DNA of 64,000 bases from Oscarella lobularis (lineage: Eukaryota; Porifera; Homoscleromorpha; Homosclerophorida; Oscarellidae). This document shows positions 55,024-64,000 of this stretch, piece by piece. The notes under the pieces were generated by a model. That model had not been told where the DNA came from, did not search any database, and saw nothing but the letters and a program-made list of their open reading frames with translations. Within the stretch, counting starts at the first letter, position 1, and every line of letters begins with the position of its first letter. The stretch is from positions 186,001 to 250,000 of the forward strand of contig NC_089181.1 of NCBI RefSeq assembly GCF_947507565.1, given 5' to 3'. The position numbers and the translations under genes were made by a program.

Positions 55024-56553
55024 ATGACGACGTCGACACTCGCTTCGATCGTTCAAACGGTAGCAGACAACATTCCTCCTACAAAAGCCACAGTGACGGG
55101 CAAAGTACCGTCGTGGCTTCGCGGCGGCCGACTCCTTCGCGTCGGCCCCGGAATGTTCGACGTCGGAGACCGATCGTCGTTCAAGCACTGGTTCGACGGA
55201 CTGGCGATGCTTCACTCGTTCGAATTCGCCGAAGACGCGAACGATGTCACGTACACAGGTCGCTTTCTCGAAACGAGCGTCTATAAGAAATCGAAAGCCG
55301 CCGGCCGCCTAGTCGGCGACCTTTTCGGCACGCGATCGAGCGCGACGACTCGAAGCGATCCCTGCGAAACGATTTTCGGTCGCTCCTTATCGCAATACAC
55401 GCCCTCCACGCCCGGACGCGGTTCCGACAACACGAACGTCAACGTTCTCCCGTCGTCGTCGTCCGACAAGTGGATCGCTCTCGCCGAACTGACGTCCGTC
55501 TGGCAATTCGATCCCGTCTCGTTGGAGACGAAAGAGCGCGTTCACATTGTCGGATCGAACCCGGAACTAAACCGGATGATCACGATGACGGCGCATCCGC
55601 ACGCCGCTTCCGACAGCGGCATGTACAACGTCGGCTTGTTGCCCGGCGCGCGTTCGAACGCCTCCTACTACGCGATCTTTAAGACGGACGCGAGCGAGAA
55701 GTATGCGAGCGAACTCGTATGCTTGCTGCCGGCGCACGACGGACTGTCGTACTATCACAGTTTCGGCATCACCGATCGTTATTTTATCTTCGTAGAATCG
55801 CCGCTCAAGCTCGCGCTGTGGCGCGCGGCTCGTAGTCGCGACGTGTCGTTTGCCGACTGCATGTACTGGGTCCACGACAAGCCGTCGCGTTTTCGGCTCG
55901 TCGATCGTAAAACGAGTAAGGAGATTGTCGACGTTACGTACGAAGCCGATCCGTTTTTCTGCTTCCATCACGTCAACGCGTTCGAGGACGACGCCAATGG
56001 TCGTCTTGTCGTCGATGTCGTTTCCTATCCGAATGGGAAGATTGCGCTTGAATCTGCGTCGTTGGAAGAGTTGAGAGGAGGCGGTGAGGCGGTGGAATGC
56101 GATTTTCGACGTTTCTTTTTGCCGCTCGATGCGACGGGGGTGACAAAAGTCGAGAGCGAAGTCTTGTCCGATCGGTACGCTCTCGAATTGCCCCGAATCA
56201 ACTACGAGAGTCGCAACGGTCGGCCGTATCGTTTTGCCTACGGATTAGGACTAAGCAGTCCGTCGAGAACGTTTCACGACGGTCTAATCAAATTGAACAC
56301 CGAAACGAAAGAGACGCTGGAATTTTTCGAGGAGAACATGTACGCTTCGGAGCCAATTTTCGTCGAAGCGCCCGACCCGAAGACCGAAGACGACGGCGTC
56401 GTTTTGACCGTGTTCTTGAGCGGGAATCCGGACGAAAAGAAACCGTTTTTGCTCGTTCTAGATGCGACGTCGTTTGAAGAAATAGCTCGCGCTGAATTCG
56501 CCTGCAGAATTCCGACGACCTTTCACGGAAACTTTTTGCCCGCCGCCAGGTAA
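55024..56553 (+). CDS. Animal-type carotenoid oxygenase, copy 4 (most diverged)
   Basis: Intronless, 509 residues. Motifs: PSWLRGGRLLRVGPGMFDVG, KHWFDGLAMLHSFEF and SDPCETIFGRSLSQY. The iron histidines are in MTAHPHA, YYHSFGITDRY, FCFHHVNAFEDD and TTFHGNF. It differs from copies 1-3 throughout and has an insert of several residues near GARSNASYYAIF and RAARSRDVSFADCM. It is therefore the oldest branch of the array and may have a different substrate. It ends 155 bases from the stop of the ankyrin-pseudokinase gene on the other strand. Confidence 0.93.
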   Translation: MTTSTLASIVQTVADNIPPTKATVTGKVPSWLRGGRLLRVGPGMFDVGDRSSFKHWFDGLAMLHSFEFAEDANDVTYTGRFLETSVYKKSKAAGRLVGDLFGTRSSATTRSDPCETIFGRSLSQYTPSTPGRGSDNTNVNVLPSSSSDKWIALAELTSVWQFDPVSLETKERVHIVGSNPELNRMITMTAHPHAASDSGMYNVGLLPGARSNASYYAIFKTDASEKYASELVCLLPAHDGLSYYHSFGITDRYFIFVESPLKLALWRAARSRDVSFADCMYWVHDKPSRFRLVDRKTSKEIVDVTYEADPFFCFHHVNAFEDDANGRLVVDVVSYPNGKIALESASLEELRGGGEAVECDFRRFFLPLDATGVTKVESEVLSDRYALELPRINYESRNGRPYRFAYGLGLSSPSRTFHDGLIKLNTETKETLEFFEENMYASEPIFVEAPDPKTEDDGVVLTVFLSGNPDEKKPFLLVLDATSFEEIARAEFACRIPTTFHGNFLPAAR

Positions 56554-56708
56554 CGCCGATCTAAGTTGCCCCCCTTTTTTTTGTTTCCCTGTGTATTTAC
56601 TGTATGACGACTGTTCACTAGGCCCCATTTCTTGTTTTTTATACACGTGCAAGCAGGCTTAAAAAAATGAGCGAATAAGATTGAAGCAGTTCTATTTTTT
56701 TTCCTTTC

Positions 56709-58003
56709 TCAGGCTTCCCGATTCTCCTTCAATTTCTTAAACGATTTCCATAAATCGTTGAAGTCCGTTTTTGAGTTGTGCGTGCAACGAAGACGTTCGT
56801 ACGTCAATCGGCCATCAATCGCCGTCGAACTGACGCGTAGGCGCAAATTGCCACGTGCAGCTCCGCAATCGCTAATGCCAGGATCCAAAGCGGTGTCCAC
56901 GATAAACTGCGCCGTTAGACACTGACGAAATTCGTTTCTCGATTCTGCTTGGTATTGATTAAATATGTAGGTTCCAACGCTGACGATAGTGCTATTCAAG
57001 TCAGCAAGCTCTTTGTCAATAAGGAACAGCAAGTCTGCATAAGGAGACACTAACTGTGAGGCTGACAATTCTCCTTTAGATGATGGCGCTTCCGTCAATC
57101 CCCTAACAATTTTCATCGCCACGGCAATGTCCTCTCTACTACGACTGTCAACGTGTCGCTTCCCCTTCGTCGCGTAATCAAAGTCGGATATAACGAGACG
57201 TAGTTCTTTGTCGACTTGAAGAGTTTTCGGTGAGATTGATCCGTGGACGATGGCGTATTTTCTCAAATGTTCAAAGCCCTGTAGAAGCTGATAGAGCAGC
57301 AATCCGACGAGCGTTTCGCTGACGATTTTTATCCATTTCTCATCGTCTTTTATTCTCTTTCGCAGGCTCTTCTCGACGCTTTCGATCGTAAAAGAAAACT
57401 TCTCGAATACCAAACCGAAGCCGTTCTTTGAAACCGTGCTTCTATCTCTCACTTCCTTCGGCAAGACAAGCGGCAGAAATCGTCGATATGATCTCATTGT
57501 TTCTATGGGAAACGCGTGCTGAATTTCGCGAACGTTGAAATGAGATGGTAGGCCTTTGAGCACTTCCCATTCCTTTCCTTGATCGTAGATATCGTCGTCG
57601 TCGTCGCCGTTGCCGCTGCCTTGTCGCGATTTCTTCACTTTCAAGCAAGCGTAAATCTACTCCCCATAAACAGGTACACCTACGCTCGCGCGATAACCGA
57701 AAGCAAATTGGCGTCTTTACCTTGAGAATTCGAGTGCCAAGAGTTCGGTGTTCGACTTCAAAGGGCACGAAAAACGGAGTCTTCTCTTTCCAAAATTCAC
57801 TGTTGATTGGCATATCTGATCGGATGACAAAATCGTCGTTTTCCACCCACGCTTTACCGAAGTGCCTTGGAGATTCGCCAACGGTCTCGTCTGTCTTTAG
57901 TTCTTGCCTAAAAGCCGTAGTAATAGCTGGCAACGTATCAGGCGAAAGACGACTAAGAGCCATTTGGAGAAGATTCCATCTGATCGAAACAGAACGATTT
58001 CCG

Positions 58004-58069
<66 letters not shown>

Positions 58070-58881
58070 TGGAGACCATTGTGTAAACCATTTTCTTTCC
58101 TCGTGCACTGATCGACTGTTTCGTCACTCGACACTTCTCCGTTTTGTCCGCCAACGCGTTCCCTCTCTAGGAAAAAAGGAAATTGCCTAGGTAACGGAAT
58201 TTTCCTGCAGCCGTGTTTAACCCGACCCCGCGCCCGCCCCATTCATTATTTACGCTGTAGCACGGCTTCAAATACAAACAAAAACACAACAATCCGGTTA
58301 TGAACCGGGGGTAGAGTGCACGGTACAGAGAGCAGGAATTTCCTGCACTAACGAGACGAGGGCGGAGCCCCTCTCTTTCAAGACGCACCTGCGGTGAGAA
58401 CAGCGATCGCTTCGCTACTTCCCTCCGCCTCTGCAACGCGCAACGCCGTCAAACCGTCCCGATTCTTGAGACGACGCTGCGCGCCGGCGGCGAGCAGGAG
58501 CTCGACGACGGCGACGTGATTGCGCTTCGCGGCGACGTGCAGCGCGCTTTCTCCGAGACGATTCACGGCGTTCACCTCGCTGCCGGAGCGAATCAATTCG
58601 CTCGCGCATCCAGCGTAGCCCCGTTCGGCGGCGGCGTGCAAGCCAATCGATCGCCACGTCGTTCGCTGGTTCGGGTTGGCGCCTGCGCGAAGGAGAAGGC
58701 GACACAATTCGACGTCGCCCGTCGTCGAGGCGATGTAGAGAGCGCTTGCGTCTGATTTTTTGTCGATTACGTTGACCGTTTGGCCTCTTTCGATGCATTG
58801 TCGCACCGCGTCGACGTCGCCCGTTTTGACGGCGAGTAAGAACTTGGAATCGGGTGTTCTGCGCGAGGAAGCGTCCGCCAT
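56709..58881 (-). CDS. Ankyrin-repeat protein with a degenerate kinase-like domain and poly-Asp tract
   Basis: Three exons: 58881-58389, 58166-57721 and 57656-56709, giving about 628 residues. Exon 1 holds about four ankyrin repeats, including SALYIASTTGDVELCRLLLR, AGANPNQ, ESALHVAAKRNHVAVVELLL and DGLTALRVAEAEGSSEAI. It ends in phase 1 and joins ERERVGGQNGEVSSD in frame, which is why I merge what look like two separate frames. Exon 2 contains 22-23 aspartates (58002-58070). Exon 3 shows a protein-kinase-like core: LLLYQLLQGFEHLRKYAIVH, where HRD is replaced by HGS in HGSISPKTLQV, and DFG by DFD in VISDFDYATKG. Loss of the catalytic Asp makes it a likely pseudokinase. No known orthologue was recognised. 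Confidence 0.65.
58002..58070. repeat. GTC/GAC trinucleotide repeat encoding poly-Asp
   Basis: About 23 GTC-type triplets on the plus strand, with two CAT/CGT interruptions, read as GAC/GAT codons in the minus-strand gene. The poly-valine and poly-serine frames on the plus strand are shadows. Confidence 0.95.
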
Positions 58882-59121
58882 CGATTCATTTGCCGAGTGA
58901 CGACTCGGAGCGACAACGTCCCGTGAAAACCAAATTTGGAGGGATTTCCCCCCGGGGAAATTCTCTCTATCCCGAAAGCATGATGTCGACCGTAGGCGGT
59001 GCGCACATGAAACCAGGGCTATATAGTCTACCTATAATCATTTTACTTTTAGACAGAACGTTTTCAGGGAGCGTTTTCAGAAGCGTTTTCTTCGCGCGCG
59101 TCGCGTGGACGTGCGCTAAAC
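58882..59121. promoter_or_regulatory. Divergent promoter, ankyrin-pseudokinase / AP5M1
   Basis: 240 bases between opposed start codons. Confidence 0.4.
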
Positions 59122-61258
59122 ATGAGCGTTCGAGCTGTGTGGATATTCGGCGGCGAAGACGTTCTCTTTTCGCGGTGCGCTTTCGCTCGAACGAGCACCA
59201 GCTGCATGAAAAAACGCCCGACATCTTCTTCTTCTTCCCAGACGTTATCCAACGGCCGAAAGGAGAGCGAAACTCCTAGCGAAAGATCGTTATTTTCCTT
59301 TGCCGTCCGATCACGAGTGGTTCGACGCCGTCTTGACAGAATGCAGAGAAGCTCAACAAGACGATGAAGTGAGAGGGGGAAACAGTCGAAATTATGAGTC
59401 GGTGACGGTTCGCTTTTGCAAGTTCTTGGAGGAGAGAGACAGTTCGGAACGGCCCTGTCGAAAACCCGTCTACGAGCTCTACAACGGCAAGTATTGGCCT
59501 GTAATCGTGCTGGAACAGGTAAAACGACGTATTAATTAATTAATTAATTAAATAATTAATTGATTTTTCTCAGTATGGGTTCTTGTTTTGCTGCTTGCCT
59601 CTTGTCGACTGTAAGGAGATGGAATCTCGAGTTTTAGTGGAAATGTATGATCTTCTAATAATCAATTCTATTGAAAAAAATTCATTGTATCAGTCCTGGA
59701 ATTTCGATTGGCTTTGATCTGCTTGAGAAAATGGCCGACTTCATAGGACCTCAATCAGGTGTTACGGACTCAGTGAGTGCCATTATATATCACTCAGATT
59801 GCAACATAGTCCTCTCTCTCTCCTGCAGGCTTCACCGAAACTAAGAGATTTATACAATTACCTGTGTTTGGCTGCTCCGTTTGGAAGTCCCGTTCAGACG
59901 AACCCAGACACAGTAAAATCAATACTTCAAATGAGACTGCAACCATGGACCCTAAAACAGAAAGTGTGCTAAACAGATTTCCTTTTCTCAAACAACTGCA
60001 TGTTTCTTTACAGCAACCCACTTGGAAGCCCTTCCTTTACAAGGGAAACCCGCGACTTCAGTTTCAAATCAAAGAAGAAATCAAAGCTGTTCAGTACGAT
60101 AGCAAAATGGCACCGGACGTCTGGGAAGTGAGCGGCACAATAACATGCAAAGTGAGAAATTCAACCATCATACATAATATCATCATAATTCTAATCTTAA
60201 GGCTGAGCTGGAAGGCTTACCTGAAGTGTCCATTAGCATTGCAGTTCCCCCCGATACTCCTCCAATAGACTATGTCGTCACTCATCCGTGCGTTCAAAGT
60301 GCCGACACGACAGAGACGGATGTTGCTGGTGGCAATGACGAGGAGGAAGAGGAGGAGGAGGAGGCGAGTCGGGTCTCCGCTGCTCTGAAAGCGCGAAAGT
60401 TCAAATTTTTACCGCCTTTGGAGACGTTTGTTTTGTGTCAATACGTTGGACCGGCCGTTGCGAGTTTGCCAATACGAGGATATTATCAGATGAAGGTGCG
60501 TTCTCTCTCGCTGGTCGGCGTTTCGATATGAATTTGAGTTCTCTAGGGCGATAAAATGGTCAAATTTCTAGTTCAATTGAAACTGAGTGAACGAGTGAAG
60601 AATCAGTTTGAATTCTGCGAAGTTCGAATTCCTTTTTTTAACAGGTAGGAGGCACGTGACGTGTCGGTTGCGTTCTCACCGTCGCAAATTCGTTATAGGG
60701 GTATTATTACGAATGCTGAAGTATCTCCCACGAATGCGAGCGTCGTAACGTCTCCGGACAAGAAATCGATGATATGGAATGCGGGTAGATAATTTCCAAT
60801 AATTCCTTCATAGACGAAATTCTGTTCTAGGTCAGAAGTTTCCATCAAAATCGTTAGAAATGTCTCTGAATGCTACAGTGCAGTTTGGCGAGCCATCTGC
60901 TGCCCAGAAGGCCGAAAGCGTTCCTGATGATCCGTTCTGCGTTGGGTTGAATGCTTACGTTGAGGTAACGTTGTAGTCCTGTAATTGGATCATTTTTCAT
61001 TTACGTGTAGGTGCATTTTAAAATTCCTGAATTCACTTTGACTGGATGCTTAATTGATTCGAAATCCCTATCGCTATATCCTAACGTAAAGGCAAAGTTG
61101 ACGTCGAGTGAGTTGCAGATGATTTTTTTGCACTAATTTTTGCGTAACGTTCCCCGTGCATTTTAGATCGCGAATTTTCATCGATGAGCTATCGAATTTG
61201 GAATTCTCACGGCGACGCACTCATGGCTTTGCCTCAGTCCCAACTTACTGGAATTTAG
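59122..61258 (+). CDS. AP5M1: AP5M1, mu subunit of adaptor complex 5
   Basis: Exon 1 encodes MSVRAVWIFGGEDVLFSR and joins RYPTAERRAKLLAKDRYFPL, matching the AP5M1 N-terminus. Next come YELYNGKYWPVIVLEQ and YGFLFCCLPLVDC, then PGISIGFDLLEKMADFI, CLAAPFGSPVQTN, QQPTWKPFLYKGNPRLQFQI, DVWEVSGTITCK, then HPCVQSADTTETD and an acidic Glu-rich insert (about 60341-60366). The mu homology domain continues through LPIRGYYQMKGDKMVKFLVQ, NQFEFCEVRIPFFNR, KKSMIWNAGQKFPSKS-like and IWNSHGDALMALPQSQ to the stop at 61256-61258. AP-5 acts in late-endosome to Golgi retrieval with SPG11/SPG15. One intron carries an ATTA palindromic run (59530-59562). Confidence 0.9.
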
Positions 61259-61366
61259 TGGCAATAACAGAATAAAATCGTCTATTTTTTTGAATCAGTC
61301 TCCCTCTCTCAGCTAAAGTCATAGCCATTATACGGGACCACGAGGCCTCCAGGTCCCCACCACGAA

Positions 61367-63822
61367 ATGGCTTCTTCTCCTTGCGATAGCACAGAGATGA
61401 GCGTGCTCACGGATATCACCAGTCTTACTAGTCTAAGCGAAGACGACGACGTTAACAACGACTCGATTGGCCTGATACGGCCAGACGAAGACGAATCAGC
61501 AGGCGACTCGAAGTGAGTCGCGATCCTAAAAAAAGACGATGGAGAAAAACGCTTGAATTTTTTAGGTCAGATTCGACGACCGAATTCGTGCACGACGACT
61601 CGGACCAGTCGAAAGCGACGACAAAATTGAGGCGAGACGAACGTCGTTGCACTTTCGTTTTTTAATTAGTCGTTTCGATGGCGACGGTCAGGCTTTTCTT
61701 TTTGAGTACAGGAATATTCGGCATGTCCTTCTTAACCTATCTTTTCGGCGTTGCAGGTACAGTAAAGGATAACGCGTGTGTGGGCGGGGCTTTGGGGAGG
61801 AAGTATCTTTGGTGGGGCAGTTATTCCGGCTCAAGTTCGAGCTCTAGTGGGAGACGAGGAAAAGAGTTTGTATCTTGGAGTTTTGCTCGCTTCTGGCGGA
61901 GGTATGGTAGCAATTATGTGTCGGTTATATGTATCTGATTCCCGATCCTTAGTTTTGGCATTCAGTATGAGTCCTCTCGTAGGAACTTTTAGGTACTTTG
62001 AAAAAATATAGCTTAGTGACTTTATCTGAATGTTTGATATATAGTGATCGACTGCAGTCTCGGTTTGGAAAACGCACTCCCTTTTTGGCTGTTAGCACCG
62101 GTATTCTTTGGTCTGTGATTGAAAGGGCGTGCACACGGGAAAGTACATGTAATGTGTGTCTCTCTTTGTATGCAGTATTGTTATATTCGGAATGGCAGCA
62201 TCAGCGCCTCTGCCAAAAGCCTGCGGTCAGAATAATACAATGAATACAACGTAATCCAATTTTCAACTAATGATGATGATGATGATGATGATGATGATAT
62301 CGGAGTTTTTAAGTGACACGTGCTATATTTCTCCCGGACCGAAACCACTTTGCCACAACACTACCGAATGCCGATTGCCAAAGCAAACGGCCAGATATGG
62401 TACGCATTAGCTCATTTAGACTTCTGCTCTTATGAGTTACTTTTCTAAGCCATTTACTTTATTTCGTACGTTATCATGTCTGGAGCGTATGCCGTCATGA
62501 GCGTCTCGTGGAATGGCCTCGTGCCTGACGTCACTCCACAACATCTGCGAGGCACGCGTTCTTTGAGATGCTTAGAGATTTAAAAAAATGTCTTTTTTTC
62601 ATTGACTAGGATTCGGTTCCGGTCTAAATGGTATGATGACTTTACTTGGATACGGTCTCGGTGCACTATGGAATATATTCTTGACGGTAACAAGTCATTC
62701 TTTTATTGTTTCCAATGCATCGCTTGGCGCGCTCATATAGGACATAGGTATTTGGCCCACCTACAGCGTTATGGCACTGATTGTATTGACTACCTCCTTA
62801 CTGACAATTTTCGGAGTGAAAGAGGGACCAAGCAGTCCGAGGGCTAATGCGATTCCACTGACGGCTAAATATGTTTTTATTTCTTTCTGGAGACCGCTAA
62901 AAAGTTGACGCTGCTTTCAGTAAGCGTACAGAAAATGAAATGTTTGTTTTTTTCAGACCACAATTTCCGCTGGGTTTTCTTGACTCGCTTTTTCATGCAG
63001 ATGGGTCTGTCCACAATTATTGGGTAAGTGACGTAGAACAGCAAACAACTCTATCGTCACATTTGTCTTTTGTTTCATTGCAGGTATTTATATTATCTTT
63101 TTGTGGACGTGATCGATTTGCCCAAGTGCATGTCGCCCGAGCGAGCGACAGGATTTTCGCTTCTTCCCTTGCTTGTAGTTGGAGGCATAGCGTAATGAAT
63201 AAATCACAGAAATATAAATACATACATTCAATTATTCTTTGTAGAGGCGCTATTTCTGGGTGGCTATCGGATCGCATAAAACGCAGACGAATTTTTGTTG
63301 CTATAGGAGGTAAGAATTCACTTGATTCTATAGACTGTTCTATGTCATTCTCAAGGTTTCATTATGGCTCTTATAACTGGGGGCATTGTTTCCTGGACTC
63401 GGTCTTCTGTGACAGCCTTTGTTTCAATGACTGTCCTAGGTACATAAAAACACTGATAAAATGTACTGCAATATTGTCAATCGACGTTCTAAGGAATTGG
63501 ATTCGGACTCTACGTCTCTGTAGACTTTGCCCTTCTTCTGGACGTCCTCCCAGATCAATCGACAAGAGCTAATGACATTGCAGTGTGGCATCAGGCAAGT
63601 TTATCGCTGCATTGCGCACGTATAATAATCTAGCGTCTTGCTATCTTGTAGTCGCTTTTGTTGCCCCAGTTCTTGGCTACCCCTATTGCTGGAGTGATCA
63701 TTGATAAATTGCAGAGGGTAAATTGCCACGCTGCTCTGGGATACAGGGTTGTTCTTGGGCTAACGTGCTTTTATTATCTTCTAAGTGGCCTTTTTGTTTT
63801 CAAAATTAGAAACGTTCGATAA
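61367..63822 (+). CDS. Major facilitator superfamily transporter with acidic N-terminus
   Basis: Exon 1 (61367-61512) encodes an acidic cytosolic head, MASSPCDSTEMSVLTDITSL to DESAGDS. Exon 2 begins at 61566 (KSDSTTEFVHDDSDQSK). Its 3' end is uncertain: a donor GAG|GCGAGA at 61631/61632, the same as in OPA3, joins in frame to WAGLWGGSIFGGAVIPAQV (first membrane helix) using an acceptor at 61767. Then come VRALVGDEEKSLYLGVLLAS, RLQSRFGKRTPFLAVSTGIL (the MFS loop 2-3 motif), GFGSGLNGMMTLLGYGLGAL, DIGIWPTYSVMALIVLTTSL, FLTRFFMQMGLSTIIG, GAISGWLSDRIKRRRIFVAI and SLLLPQFLATPIAGVIIDKL. The stop is at 63820-63822. The substrate is unknown; the layout resembles sugar/H+ symporter-type MFS families. 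Confidence 0.75.
62271..62298. repeat. TGA/GAT microsatellite in an MFS-gene intron
   Basis: Nine tandem GAT-type triplets. Confidence 0.9.
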
Positions 63823-63880
63823 CTTCCGTATGACGTAGGCGCACGTGCACTGGTGCCCCGTACAGGGAAAAAGTGAAAGC

Positions 63881-64000
63881 ATGGAGAAAGTCTCGCTCGA
63901 TACGCGCCACAGCGGCGACGACGACGACAGTACACTTGAAAACGACGAGTAAGGAAAACTAGGACACAGTCGACCGACGTTATTTCGTTCCGAACGCGCT
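63881..64000 (+). CDS. First exon of a further gene, probably a second MFS transporter (cut by window edge)
   Basis: The ATG at 63881 opens MEKVSLDTRHSGDDDDSTLE, ending NDE at a GTAAGG donor (63949). Like exon 1 of the preceding transporter, it is short, acidic and ends in phase 2. That suggests a tandem paralogue whose membrane part lies beyond the window. The evidence is thin: no domain is visible. Confidence 0.4.

Noticed and set aside
57722-58111. Plus-strand poly-Ser and poly-Val open frames
   Set aside because: Trinucleotide-repeat shadows of the minus-strand poly-Asp exon.
1-64000. CRISPR arrays, operons, bacterial terminators, rRNA or tRNA genes
   Set aside because: None seen; intron-rich genes show this is a eukaryotic nuclear sequence, and no tRNA cloverleaf or rRNA core was noticed by eye.

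Overview
This window is a compact, gene-dense stretch of an animal nuclear genome. The gene content is metazoan: Pellino, symplekin, DPY30, SNX5/6, PP4R3, FIBP, aquarius, OPA3, CCDC61, CFAP36, MZT1, AP5M1 and animal-type carotenoid oxygenases. Introns are mostly 45-100 bases with GT-AG ends, and intergenic gaps are often below 150 bases. An early-branching invertebrate with a small genome, most plausibly a sponge, fits best. That is inference from style and content; no single sequence proves it.

Layout. 1-2787: an EF-hand/coiled-coil ninein-like gene (minus, running off the left edge), head-to-head with MZT1. 2953-10304: aquarius (minus), head-to-head with a small PH-domain gene. 10475-18579: four tandem minus-strand copies of a secreted MAM-like family. 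A fifth copy lies on the plus strand at 26798-28431. Between them are OPA3, CCDC61, an intronless DFPase/SMP-30-like enzyme, Pellino and an EF-hand/WW gene with an N-terminal acylation signal. 28585-34056: a death-domain plus multipass-membrane protein, followed by a TIR-like plus ARM-repeat protein. Both are embedded in the scars of a tandem duplication that also copied the last exon of the neighbouring FIBP gene. 34267-49736: FIBP, symplekin, DPY30, SNX6, PP4R3 and CFAP36. 49825-56553: four tandem intronless carotenoid oxygenases, one frameshifted and one a mosaic. 56709-63822: an ankyrin-repeat pseudokinase, AP5M1 and an MFS transporter. The first exon of a further gene lies at the right edge.

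Working together. At least nine neighbouring pairs start head-to-head across 50-470 bases, so shared bidirectional promoters look like the dominant organisation. Two themes recur. Centrosome/cilium genes: ninein-like, MZT1, CCDC61 and CFAP36. Innate-immunity or cell-death style genes: Pellino, death-domain/membrane, TIR-ARM and ankyrin-pseudokinase.

The least familiar content is the five-member MAM-like family with conserved internal basic cleavage sites, and the death-domain membrane protein beside the TIR-ARM protein. Start and stop positions were read from the sequence. Exon joins were worked out by hand and are given where I trust them.
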